Below are positions 35,042-43,456 of a stretch of DNA of 64,000 bases, piece by piece. Source of the stretch: Rhodococcus koreensis (GTDB lineage: Bacteria > Actinomycetota > Actinomycetes > Mycobacteriales > Mycobacteriaceae); assembly GCF_900105905.1 (NCBI RefSeq), contig NZ_FNSV01000005.1, forward strand, positions 1 through 64,000, given 5' to 3'. The position numbers and the translations under genes are program-made. Numbering within the stretch: the stretch's first letter is position 1; each line of letters opens with the position of its first letter. Below the pieces are notes generated by a model. That model did no database searches. It was not told the origin of the DNA and saw only the letters and a program-made list of their open reading frames with translations.

Positions 35042-36235
35042 TTAGCACCGTGTCGGGGCGGGCTCACCCCGGAACCGTGCCGCGATGAACTCGTACGCAT
35101 CCGGGAAGCCCACCACCGCGGTGGTCATGTGCTCGGAGATGTCATAGGGCACGAACGTCAGCCTCGCACCCGCAGCGCAGTACCGGTGCGCCACCTCCGC
35201 CACCGAATCGAACGGGGTGAGCCCATCGAGCGTGCCGTGCCACATATACACCGGCGCCGTCGGCACCCCCTCGAAATAGCGGAGACTGTTCTCCCGCAAC
35301 ACCTGACGCGCCGCCGAACTCGCCATCAGACTCCTCGACGCCGCCAACTGCCCGGCGTTGCGGAACGCACCGTGGAACAGCAGGAACCGCCGGCACTCGT
35401 TGCTCATCCAGTCCCGCAACCACAGACCGGTCTCATTGAGTTGCGAGGACACCGGCAACCGGTCCGGGTACTCCCGCTCGAGACCTATCGCCGCCGCGAA
35501 CGCCAGCCCGAACCCCGGATGCGGATTGAACCCCAACCCCTCGGCCATCTGCTCGAGATCCGCCGGCACCCCGCCCTGCACCACCGCCGCCAGCCTCAGC
35601 TCCGGCGCATAGGTCGGCGCGAGCGCCGCCGCCCACGCACTGGCCATTCCCCCACCCGAGTAGCCCGCCAGGGCGACGGGACTGTTCGCCAGGCCCAGTT
35701 CGGTCACCCGCTGCACCGCACGGACACTGTCCAGGGTGATCATGCCGCCGAGCTTCGCGGCACCGTACGCACCGGTCGGGCCGAGGTGATCGGGCACCGA
35801 GACCGCCCACCCCCGCTGCAGACCCAGCAACATTCCCGGCGATTCCTGCATCTCCAGGTTGAACAACGCCCGCGAGGGCGCGCACTTGGTTCCCAACGAG
35901 TTCACGATCGCCTGATACGACACCAACGGCGGATTCGCCACACCCCTAGGTAGGAGCACCGTCGTGACCGCCAGAATGGGGTTGCCGGCCGAGTTCGTCG
36001 ACCGGAACGCGACCTGCCACCCGTCGGAGTTGGCGTACATCCAGGTGTCGATCCGCCGCGTCCGCACCACATCACCCGGCGCCGTTGCCCCGAGATCGGC
36101 GGGAGCGAGGTAGAACGGGTCCGGGTCCGGCCACGGGTACAGCGGTTCCGCGCTCGCCGGCACCGGAACCATCATTGCGAGGAAGAGGACACCGAGCACC
36201 GCCGCCATCAAGACCCGCACACCGCGCCGCACCAC
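35042..36235 (-). CDS. Secreted LIP-family lipase
   Basis: 397 aa from the GTG at 36235, 8 bases after GAGGGAG; the open frame continuing to 36610 is not used. A signal peptide is obvious (VRRGVRVLMAAVLGVLFLAM to ASA-EPL). The nucleophile elbow is A190-G-Y-S193-G-G-G; the acid is probably in WHGTLDGLTP and the His in DISEHM. This is the secretory (triacylglycerol) lipase family PF03583. It should act outside the cell on lipids or esters. A decayed partial copy is at 28390-28677. The next gene upstream is another secreted lipase. Confidence 0.8.
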   Translation of the reverse strand: MVRRGVRVLMAAVLGVLFLAMMVPVPASAEPLYPWPDPDPFYLAPADLGATAPGDVVRTRRIDTWMYANSDGWQVAFRSTNSAGNPILAVTTVLLPRGVANPPLVSYQAIVNSLGTKCAPSRALFNLEMQESPGMLLGLQRGWAVSVPDHLGPTGAYGAAKLGGMITLDSVRAVQRVTELGLANSPVALAGYSGGGMASAWAAALAPTYAPELRLAAVVQGGVPADLEQMAEGLGFNPHPGFGLAFAAAIGLEREYPDRLPVSSQLNETGLWLRDWMSNECRRFLLFHGAFRNAGQLAASRSLMASSAARQVLRENSLRYFEGVPTAPVYMWHGTLDGLTPFDSVAEVAHRYCAAGARLTFVPYDISEHMTTAVVGFPDAYEFIAARFRGEPAPTRC

Positions 36236-36447
36236 GTCCCGCTCCCTCTGCGCCCCCTCGTCAGGACACGGTGACTGTATCCGCGCGGGCACCCGCACCG
36301 TTACGCCGATCCCGGGCGGCCTCAGCGACAGTCCCGTAGCGACCACCCGCGTGCAGGTTTCCGCATCCCGCTTCATGCCGGCGCTCACCAGCGGCGCCGT
36401 CGCGCCCGCCGTGGTGCCGCGACCCGTCAGCCCTGACACCGTCCCCA

Positions 36448-37467
36448 TCAGAACTTCTCGGTGAGGATCATCTCCAGTACCCCCGTGCCCGCCGGGACCA
36501 CGGTGCACGGCGGTGCCCCCGCCTGTGCGGGATCGAGCACACCCATCACCAGTTCCACGGTGTACTCGTCGTAGGGCATCCGGAAATGCCCGGACTGATT
36601 GGACGGGCACAGGTCCCCGATCATCAGGTTCGTCGCCGACCCGTCGCGCAACGCGATATTGGTGGCCGGTTGAATGACCTCGTCGAGCCGCGAGCCGATC
36701 GTCGTGTACCGGGTCCCCGGCACGGTGTCTGCGCCGCCGTTGAGGTCGTCGAGGAACGACGATCCCTGGGCCTGCTGCTCCAACGCGGGTGACACCAAGT
36801 CCGGGGGAATCGCCTCACGCGCCCACTGCATGCCGCCGGGCGTCTGCTCGAGGACCGGAACGAGACCGAACAGGGTGCCCCCGTAGGTCGGTGAGGCCAG
36901 ACCGATCCACTGATCGACCGCCGCCGCACCACCGAGCCGGTTGACGTAATACCGGGCCACCGTCGCCCCTTGCGAGTAGCCGACGATGTCGACCTCGGCA
37001 GCGGCGGTCGCGTCGCGGACCTCGTCCACGAACTGTGCCAGCTGGCCGGCGCTGACCGTCATGTCCTCGGTTCCGTAGTTGTCGCCCCCGGGCTCGCCGC
37101 CGTAATTGAGCGCGAACACGCAGTACCCCGACCCGGCCAGTCGCGGACCGAGCGACGCCCAGTCCGAGTACGCGTTCGAGTCCGTGCCATGCACCAACAC
37201 CACCGGCCTCGGATGCACGGCGGTGGGGGTACAGGTGAAGTCGTTGACACCGAACGGAACCGATCCCGGGTGCTGCCGCGCATACCGGGCGGCATCGGGA
37301 TGCGCGCTCTGGGCGGGACCGACCCGGTCCGGGACCTGCCACACCGAAATCGCCCCGGGCAGATCCGGAACCTCCTCCGCCGCCGCGACCGGCGCCGAAA
37401 GAATCCCTGCGGCCAGCCCCGCACCCACTGCCGCGGCCGTCCACCTCATCTGTCGATGTGTCCGCAT
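36448..37467 (-). CDS. Secreted class 2 lipase/esterase
   Basis: 339 aa, ATG. Signal peptide MRTHRQMRWTAAAVGAGLAA to about residue 30 (AAA-EEV). RPVVLVHGTDSN at 87-98 is the oxyanion region; G163-Y-S165-Q-G is the nucleophile elbow; ASPTYGGTLFGL follows, and GHFRMPYDEY supplies the likely histidine. This is the lipase class 2 family (PF01674), with few cysteines in the core. Secreted hydrolysis of esters is expected. It is 212 bases upstream of the second lipase, possibly co-expressed. Two 23-bp direct repeats lie about 120-165 bases upstream. Confidence 0.8.
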   Translation of the reverse strand: MRTHRQMRWTAAAVGAGLAAGILSAPVAAAEEVPDLPGAISVWQVPDRVGPAQSAHPDAARYARQHPGSVPFGVNDFTCTPTAVHPRPVVLVHGTDSNAYSDWASLGPRLAGSGYCVFALNYGGEPGGDNYGTEDMTVSAGQLAQFVDEVRDATAAAEVDIVGYSQGATVARYYVNRLGGAAAVDQWIGLASPTYGGTLFGLVPVLEQTPGGMQWAREAIPPDLVSPALEQQAQGSSFLDDLNGGADTVPGTRYTTIGSRLDEVIQPATNIALRDGSATNLMIGDLCPSNQSGHFRMPYDEYTVELVMGVLDPAQAGAPPCTVVPAGTGVLEMILTEKF

Positions 37468-37585
37468 CCTGCCGTCCCCTGCTCTCCATCGGCGGCCCGA
37501 ATATTCGTGCCGACACCACTACCCGAGCACCCCGGAACCGGGTCGGCTCCGGGGACAGTGTGGAATATGTTGAGCGCAAACACCA

Positions 37586-37631
37586 TTAGGTCGATCGTCC
37601 AGTTTCACTTAGGTCGATCGACCAGTTCCAC
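37586..37631. promoter_or_regulatory. Two abutting 23-bp direct repeats, candidate operator
   Basis: TTAGGTCGATCGTCCAGTTT at 37586 and TTAGGTCGATCGACCAGTTC at 37609 repeat exactly every 23 bases, with two mismatches. The second contains the 12-bp palindrome GGTCGATCGACC. They lie upstream of the lipase at 36448-37467 and of the plus-strand gene at 37859. Confidence 0.5.
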
Positions 37632-37858
37632 TGGGTCGCATGCCATCCGGCCACCACTTGAACAGGGGGACCATGGCCGCATCCGACAGGCTCGTCCTGC
37701 GGGTTCGATCACTACCGCCCAGTAATGTGACGCAAGCCACAGCTTGGGTTGTGGAGATGCCTTACCCTGCTGAGAAACACACACCCCATAAGGCTTCCCC
37801 AAGAATCGATACACAGAGTGAGTCGGAACCCGCGCCCACTCGAGGAGGTGCGGTCGCC

Positions 37859-38218
37859 ATGACCACAGAACAGCTGGTCCGCAACACCATCGTCGCGGGC
37901 CGGGTCACCGCCGATATCGCCAGCCAGTCGCCCCGAGACATTGTCGCGGCAAGGTTCTCGTTCGACCTCGACGACGGGAAGGTCGACCTCGACGCCATCG
38001 AGCGGATCCGAGAGCGCGACTTCGACGACTGGGTTTCCGCCGCCACCCGGTCCGGCCTCTTCTCCCCGCAGGAGATCGAGGCCCTGGCCAGGTCATGGCA
38101 CGCCGACCCCCGGTCGCTGTTCGAGGCGCTCCTCACCGACGCCGACGACATGACCTGCAAGCGCTACGAGATCGCCTGGGACTCGCTCGACGAGGCCGAC
38201 TCACTCGAATACGCCTGA
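37859..38218 (+). CDS. Hypothetical protein, 119 aa
   Basis: ATG 37859 with GAGGAGG about 10 bases upstream; the open frame to 37640 is not used. Acidic and helical: DIVAARFSFDLDDGKVDLDA then RDFDDWVSAATRSGLFSPQE and ADPRSLFEALLTDADDM. No known domain. The region 37468-37858 before it holds only the direct repeats and promoters. Confidence 0.55.
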   Translation: MTTEQLVRNTIVAGRVTADIASQSPRDIVAARFSFDLDDGKVDLDAIERIRERDFDDWVSAATRSGLFSPQEIEALARSWHADPRSLFEALLTDADDMTCKRYEIAWDSLDEADSLEYA

Positions 38219-38312
38219 CGGTGCCCGCCAACACCGAAACGCCTGACAGCCAACGCACCCATCCACAATGAGCAACAAGGCGGACGTGGGCAACATGGGA
38301 GGATGACGCCAG

Positions 38313-38534
38313 ATGACGAACTCGACCGTTCAGAATCAATGGCTGCACGCCGTGCAGGACCGCACCACCGAGATGCGCCGATGGCTGGATGCGGACAACA
38401 ACAGCGAAACGCTGATGGCGCACCTGCACCACGAGCCCGTCGACGCGGCATGGCTACGCACCTACCAACGCTTGGGTCGCGACCTCATGTCAGCGGTCGG
38501 AAACGCGCAGGAGCAGTTGCCGCGACGTCGTTGA
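38313..38534 (+). CDS. Small hypothetical protein
   Basis: 73 aa, ATG with GGAGG about 10 bases upstream. Helical, hydrophilic: WLHAVQDRTTEMRRWLDADN then LRTYQRLGRDLMSAVGNAQE. It follows the 119-aa gene by 94 bases on the same strand and may be in its transcript. No recognised domain. Confidence 0.5.
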   Translation: MTNSTVQNQWLHAVQDRTTEMRRWLDADNNSETLMAHLHHEPVDAAWLRTYQRLGRDLMSAVGNAQEQLPRRR

Positions 38535-38734
38535 ACGCCGAACAGCACAGTGCGCTCGAATCATCAGCGCGCGCACAGCGCCCACCGATGGTGGGACCGA
38601 TGCGGGAAAGCCCCCTCTATTATCCGCACCGGAAGGCGGGCGCAGTTCTGCCCTCCGAGCCGCTGTCACGAGGCGATACGCGATCGGGGTGTCGTAGCTG
38701 GACCACCAGACCTTTGACTGACAACGCGGAGCAT

Positions 38735-39751
38735 TCAGCGGGCCACGTTCACGGGTTCGATGCTGGCGTGCCGGTTGATCGCATCGATCTCATCTGCGGT
38801 CAACTCCGCCGCCTCGAGGGCTCGCAGGTTGTGCTCGAGTTGCCCGACGGAGCTCGCGCCGATGAGTGCACTCGTCACCTCCGACCGACGCAGCACCCAT
38901 TGAAGGGCTAGTTGGGCCAGCGATTGGCCACGCGCAATAGCGATTTCGTTCAGTCGTGCGGCCCGCTCGCGGTACACATCGGTGATGGCATCCGGTGAAA
39001 GGAAGGCGCTGTCAGCAGCCCGCGAATCTTCGGGGATGGTGCCATCGAGGTACTTGTCGGTGAGAAGCCCCTGTGCCAGCGGGGAGAAGGCGATCACCCC
39101 GGTGCCGTCCGCTGTCGCGAGATCGAGCAGCCCTTCCGCGTCCGCTCGCTGGTCGAAGATCGAGTATCGCGTCTGGTGGATTGCGAGCGGGACCCTTGCT
39201 TCCTGGAGCAACTTCGCCGCCTGGTGCGCGCGGTCGGCCCGATAGTTGGATATACCGACGTAGAGCGCTTTACCCTGACGGACCGCTGTGGCGAGGGCGT
39301 CCACCGTCTCATCGAGCGGTGTGTCCAGGTCGGGGCTGTGGGAGTAGAAGATGTCGACGTAGTCCACACCCAGATCACGCAGACTGACATCGAGGGACGA
39401 CAACAGGGTTTTTCGCGAACCGCCGGACTGGTAGGGGCTCGGGCCGATGGGATTGCCGGCTTTGGAGGCGATCACGATTTCGTCGCGGTATGCCCCGAGG
39501 TCTTCCCGCAGGATTCGGCCGAAATTCTTCTCCGCGGCCCGGGCGGGCGGTCCGTAGCGGTTTGCGAGGTCAAACGAGATGATTCCTAGATCAAATGCTC
39601 GCAGGACGATGTCCCGTTGCGTTGAGTACGGATGCTGATCGCCGAACTTCTGCCACAAACCGAAGGAGAAGCGGGAGAGTTGGAGCCCGGTACGTCCAGA
39701 CCTCCTGAATGCCGCTTTCTCGTAGCGCTGTTCGTCTGCGTGGTGAGGCAC
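38735..39751 (-). CDS. Aldo-keto reductase (YghZ/AKR14-like)
   Basis: 338 aa from the GTG at 39751. Catalytic tetrad positions are seen in IISFDLANRYGPP (D, Y), IASKAGNPIGP (K) and DIFYSHSPDL (H). The GPxPYxSGGSRKTLLxSLD stretch is characteristic of the YghZ/GPR branch, which reduces glyceraldehyde-3-phosphate and methylglyoxal-like substrates with NADPH. The C-terminal NADPH site (ALIGASSVGQLEHNLRALE) is complete. It is the most distal gene of the organosulfur operon, 49 bases after the sulfurtransferase, so a role in aldehyde clearance during substrate breakdown is inferred. Confidence 0.8.
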   Translation of the reverse strand: MPHHADEQRYEKAAFRRSGRTGLQLSRFSFGLWQKFGDQHPYSTQRDIVLRAFDLGIISFDLANRYGPPARAAEKNFGRILREDLGAYRDEIVIASKAGNPIGPSPYQSGGSRKTLLSSLDVSLRDLGVDYVDIFYSHSPDLDTPLDETVDALATAVRQGKALYVGISNYRADRAHQAAKLLQEARVPLAIHQTRYSIFDQRADAEGLLDLATADGTGVIAFSPLAQGLLTDKYLDGTIPEDSRAADSAFLSPDAITDVYRERAARLNEIAIARGQSLAQLALQWVLRRSEVTSALIGASSVGQLEHNLRALEAAELTADEIDAINRHASIEPVNVAR

Positions 39752-39800
39752 GTGGGCATCACTTTCTCTAATCGTTCTCGGAGGGAGGGTGTTTCGGTTT

Positions 39801-40667
39801 TCAGCCCCGCAGGGTGTGGTGCTTGGTGCCGGTGGCCACCGGTCTACTCGGATCGGCTGTCCACGCCGACCACGATCCGACGAACAGAGCGGCATCGACT
39901 CCGAGTGTCGCCAAGACCAGAGCCTGATGTGAGGCGGCGATCCCGCCACCGCAATAGGTGGCCACAGGGGCTGAACCGTCTATCCCCAGAGCACCGTACT
40001 GTTCGGACAGAACCGAGGCCGGCTTCAGTAAGCCGTTGTCGTCGAGATTCGATGTCGTCGGTAGGTTCACTGCCCCCGGTATGTGACCTCCGGTCGGGCG
40101 CCCGTCATCGCCTTGTCCACCTTCATACTGGTCCCGGCCACGCGCATCGACCAACACTCCTGGGGGAGGGAACGCTTGCGTCTCGTCTGCGTCCAGGTGC
40201 CGGAGCGCGCCGGGTGTCACCGTGGCAGTGCCTCGGGGCACAGTGGGTGACGTGCCCGATTCCACCGGCAGACCCAGCCTCTTCCAGTGTGAGAACCCGC
40301 CGTCGAGAACACGCACACCGCGCAATCCCGCCCAGGTGAGTGTCCACCATGCTCGGGCAGCCGTGATTCCGTGCCGGTCGTCATAGACGACGATCCCGTC
40401 ACCGTCGCTGATGCCCCACCCCTCGAGCGCCTGGCGAAGAACCTCGACCTCGGGTAGCGGAAGCCTTCCGCTCGTGCCGTCCTGAACTCCGGCGAGTGTC
40501 GAGGGAAGGTCGACGAACACAGCACCGGGAATGTGCTCGCGCTCGAATTCCGCTACCTGCGCCCCCTGGTCTGGGGTGAACCGGACATCGAGAATCCGCA
40601 CGGTATCGAGGATGGCGAGTTCCTCCGCGCTGATGAAGAACTGATCCCTTCGGTCGGTGAAGGTCAC
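39801..40667 (-). CDS. Sulfurtransferase (two-domain rhodanese)
   Basis: 288 aa from the GTG at 40667, with GGAGG upstream and GTGA overlap with the ABC ATPase stop. Two rhodanese domains: 12-135 (VRILDVRF, HIPGAVFVDL, VVYDDRHGITAARAWW) and 155-288 with the catalytic loop around C239 (YCGGGIAAS). The first domain has Asp in place of the cysteine, as usual. Thiosulfate- or 3-mercaptopyruvate-type sulfur transfer is expected, cytoplasmic. It fits an operon that releases inorganic sulfur from organosulfur compounds. Confidence 0.85.
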   Translation of the reverse strand: MTFTDRRDQFFISAEELAILDTVRILDVRFTPDQGAQVAEFEREHIPGAVFVDLPSTLAGVQDGTSGRLPLPEVEVLRQALEGWGISDGDGIVVYDDRHGITAARAWWTLTWAGLRGVRVLDGGFSHWKRLGLPVESGTSPTVPRGTATVTPGALRHLDADETQAFPPPGVLVDARGRDQYEGGQGDDGRPTGGHIPGAVNLPTTSNLDDNGLLKPASVLSEQYGALGIDGSAPVATYCGGGIAASHQALVLATLGVDAALFVGSWSAWTADPSRPVATGTKHHTLRG

Positions 40668-41440
40668 GGCGAAACCTCCTCCGCGTCGGCCTGCTCCTCG
40701 ATGCGAGTGAGTGCCTCGTAGATTTCGCTCTCGCGCGCAAGCAGGCTGATATCGCCCCGGCGGCGTGGTCGGGGCTCGTCGATGACGAACTCCCTGAATA
40801 CTCGCCCCGGCCGCGGCGAGAGCAGCAGAACGCGGTCGGCCAGGTAGACCGCCTCCCCCACGTCGTGCGTGACGAAGACGACTGTTCTGCGGTGGGTCTC
40901 CCACAGCGCCAGCAGATCCCGCTGCAGTTGGATTCGTGTCAGGTGGTCCACGGCTCCGAACGGTTCGTCCATCAACAGGACGTCCGGCTCGGTGGCCAGC
41001 GCTCGCGCGATACCCGCGCGCTGACGCATTCCACCGGACAGTTGGTGCGGGTACTTCCTCTCGAAGCCCGCGAGTCCGACTTGGGTAAGGTACTTTCCGG
41101 CCGCCTCACGTCGTTCACCCTTGGCCACTCCACGAAACTCGAGCCCGATCTCGACGTTGCGCTGCACGGTTCGCCATGGGTACAGCGAGGCGTCCTGGAA
41201 CACCACACCGATCCGGTCGTCGGTCCCCTGTACCGGTTTTCCTTCGAACAGCACCTCGCCCTGGGTCTTGTCCTGCAGGCCGGCCAGGATCTCGAGGAGA
41301 GTGCTCTTGCCACACCCGCTCGGGCCCAGGAGGACGACGAACTCGCCCTCCTCGATGGTCAGGTCAATTCCGTCGAGCGCGTACACCGGCGGATTGGTGG
41401 GGAACTGCTTGCCCAGTCCCCGTACTTCGAAGGTTGCCAC
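40664..41440 (-). CDS. ABC transporter ATPase, sulfonate/nitrate/taurine type
   Basis: 258 aa. Walker A GPSGCGKST (39-47), Q-loop FQDASLYPWRTV, signature LSGGMRQR (134-141), Walker B VLLMDEPFGAVD (154-165) and switch His in VTHDVGEAVYLADRV are complete. The YPW Q-loop and DHLTR are typical of SsuB/TauB/NrtD. It powers the permease at 42565 with the lipoprotein at 41484; the ORF lies in the same operon. The C-terminal extension (PRRRGDISLLARESEIYEAL) is standard for the family. Confidence 0.88.
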   Translation of the reverse strand: MATFEVRGLGKQFPTNPPVYALDGIDLTIEEGEFVVLLGPSGCGKSTLLEILAGLQDKTQGEVLFEGKPVQGTDDRIGVVFQDASLYPWRTVQRNVEIGLEFRGVAKGERREAAGKYLTQVGLAGFERKYPHQLSGGMRQRAGIARALATEPDVLLMDEPFGAVDHLTRIQLQRDLLALWETHRRTVVFVTHDVGEAVYLADRVLLLSPRPGRVFREFVIDEPRPRRRGDISLLARESEIYEALTRIEEQADAEEVSP

Positions 41441-41483
41441 GGACTTACCTCACTGACGTTGTTGCGCCGCTTTTTTTCTGTGT

Positions 41484-42512
41484 TCAGCGAGCAGGCTGCG
41501 GGTAGGAGAAATCCTTCACGTACTCCTGCGGGATGAACTGCGTATCGATGTACTTGTCCGCGTCGTACCGGGCGTCCTGGAAGCCGACGGCGATCTCAAC
41601 GTCCTGCGTGTCAGCGATCGCGACCGGGTCGATGGCGGGATTGTTGTCCCAGATGTCGTCTTCCTGCTGAAGCGCCAGCTCCACTGCCTTCGGGTCGATG
41701 GTGCCCAGCTTCGCCTGCAGCCACGGCAGGTACTCGTCGTAGTGTTCCTTGGCGTACGTGTAGGACTTGAAATACGCGCTCAGGCCCCGACGCAGCAGCT
41801 CGGGATCGTCGTTGATGACGTCGTTGCCGGCGATGAGAACTCCGGTGTGGTAGGTCGGGAGGTAGTCCCACCCACGGGCCAGGGTCACGGACTTTCCGTC
41901 GAGTTCACCCAAGGCCGGGAACGGCTGATGGATGATTGTCGCGTCCACCTGACCGGTGGTGAGTGTGCCGTACGCCTGTTCGTTCACACCGTTGGCGATG
42001 AAGCTGACGTCGTCGGGATTGACACCGTTGTCGCTCAGAATCTTGCGGGTGTAGGTCTCCATACTTGACCCGGCCTGAGCGATTCCGACTGTCTTACCCT
42101 TGAGGTCGGCGACGGAATTGATGCCTGGGCGCGCCACGAGGAAGAACGGTCCCTTGCTTCGGAAGGCGGAGCTGACGATCTTGATGGGTGAGCCCTTTTC
42201 GGCCGCACGCAGGTAGTTACTGGTGGGACCGAAAGCGAAGGTCAGTTCCCCAGTGGCCACGCCGGTGACCGCGTCCTGAACCTGGGTGAATCTGACGTCG
42301 AGGTCTTCTTCGTCGAAGAACCCCTTCTCGACCCCGAATCGGATCGGGAGCTGGGTGTAGGACGTGCTGTCCTGCAGTGTCAGGGTGCTGCGGCCCTCAC
42401 CGGACGAGGTGTCATCACCTGCCAGGGATTCGACGGTGCCGGAGCAGCCGGTCGCGGCCAGTGCCAATGCAACTGCGCCGACGAGGATGGCTAGGGGTCT
42501 CTTGGTGAACAC
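41484..42512 (-). CDS. Substrate-binding lipoprotein, SsuA/TauA-like
   Basis: 342 aa. Lipoprotein signal MFTKRPLAILVGAVALALAA with lipobox LAATG-C23. The mature part shows the NMT1/SsuA-type fold: LTLQDSTSYTQLPIRFGVEK, GELTFAFGPTSNYL, VADLKGKTVGIAQAGSS and GQVDATIIHQPFPALGEL. It should deliver an aliphatic sulfonate, sulfate ester or similar compound to the permease. Substrate identity is not readable. Encoded between ATPase and permease. Confidence 0.85.
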   Translation of the reverse strand: MFTKRPLAILVGAVALALAATGCSGTVESLAGDDTSSGEGRSTLTLQDSTSYTQLPIRFGVEKGFFDEEDLDVRFTQVQDAVTGVATGELTFAFGPTSNYLRAAEKGSPIKIVSSAFRSKGPFFLVARPGINSVADLKGKTVGIAQAGSSMETYTRKILSDNGVNPDDVSFIANGVNEQAYGTLTTGQVDATIIHQPFPALGELDGKSVTLARGWDYLPTYHTGVLIAGNDVINDDPELLRRGLSAYFKSYTYAKEHYDEYLPWLQAKLGTIDPKAVELALQQEDDIWDNNPAIDPVAIADTQDVEIAVGFQDARYDADKYIDTQFIPQEYVKDFSYPQPAR

Positions 42513-42564
42513 GCTTGTTCCTTCTGTGCTGGGCGATGAGCTGTGAACGGGTCGAATGGGTGGA

Positions 42565-43428
42565 TCAGGCGTACTTCCATCGAAGAAGGACCTTCTTCTC
42601 CAGCAGGTTCACGGCCGCGATGATGAGGACGGAGAACACCGTGATGGACAGGACCAGCGCGAACAGGGTCGCGGTGTCGTAGACGCCGATGGCCCGGTTG
42701 AGCATGTTGCCCAGCCCTGCTTTCGAGGCGATGATTTCCGCAAACAGGGCCGCGACCAGGGCCGTTCCGGCCTCGATCCGCAGAGCAGCAACGATGCTCG
42801 GTGACGCAGAGGGCAGAATCACCTTGATGATGGTCTGCAGCCGCGAAGCCCCGTTGGCGCGGGCCACCTTCAAGTGGCTTTCCTGCACCTGCTTGATCCC
42901 GGCAATGGTGTTGAAGACGAACATGAAATAGCCGAAGAGGAACACGATGACGATCTTGTGATTGACACCGACACCCAGGTACAGCGTGAGCAACGGAATG
43001 ATCGTGACCTTCGGGACCGCCATCGCCGCACCGACAAAGGGGTTCAGGAAGCGTTCGCCGGTGCGTGACAATCCCATGTAAATCCCTGTCCCAACACCGA
43101 ATACGAAGGCCAGGACGGTGCCGACCACAGCTTCGTACAGGGTGATCAGCAGATTGCCGAAGAGGTGTTCCTCGGTGATCAAGTGCGGAAATACACCCAG
43201 AATCTGGGTGGGCGAGGCCATATACATCGAACCCACCCGTCCCGAATCGACCAACCACTGCAATATTGCCAATACGACAACCACGACTGCGAGCTGGCCG
43301 GCCAGGATGGCCACATTCTTCCGGGACAGGGCGGCACGCCACCGCCCGGCGCGTGAAACCGCTGGTGTGGGTGAAGCCGTCACCACCGGACGGGCGACGA
43401 TCTCGGCTTGGTTGAGGGCCACCGTCAT
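42565..43428 (-). CDS. ABC transporter permease, SsuC/TauC-like
   Basis: 287 aa. About six transmembrane helices after a 40-residue cytoplasmic start, and the EAA loop LKVARANGASRLQTIIKVIL that docks the ATPase. Conserved VPKVTIIPLLTLYLGVGVNH and ALFAEIIASKAGLGNML are standard for the sulfonate/nitrate/taurine permeases. It is between the first LLM monooxygenase (29-base gap) and the binding lipoprotein (52-base gap). Confidence 0.85.
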   Translation of the reverse strand: MTVALNQAEIVARPVVTASPTPAVSRAGRWRAALSRKNVAILAGQLAVVVVVLAILQWLVDSGRVGSMYMASPTQILGVFPHLITEEHLFGNLLITLYEAVVGTVLAFVFGVGTGIYMGLSRTGERFLNPFVGAAMAVPKVTIIPLLTLYLGVGVNHKIVIVFLFGYFMFVFNTIAGIKQVQESHLKVARANGASRLQTIIKVILPSASPSIVAALRIEAGTALVAALFAEIIASKAGLGNMLNRAIGVYDTATLFALVLSITVFSVLIIAAVNLLEKKVLLRWKYA

Positions 43429-43456
43429 GCTCCTTTCAGCTCTGCTCTGACACGCC

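Larger units (their letters stand above)
34208..35335. repeat. Paralogous segment, intact counterpart of 27588-28677
   Basis: Same order and orientation of tRNA-Met, 122-aa nuclease-like gene and lipase as the decayed copy about 6.6 kb upstream. Direct repeats of this size could recombine and delete 27.6-34.2 kb. Confidence 0.85.

Noticed and set aside
36236..36610. N-terminal extension of the secreted lipase to 36610
   Set aside because: It would bury the signal peptide inside the protein; GTG 36235 has a good ribosome site and signal sequence.
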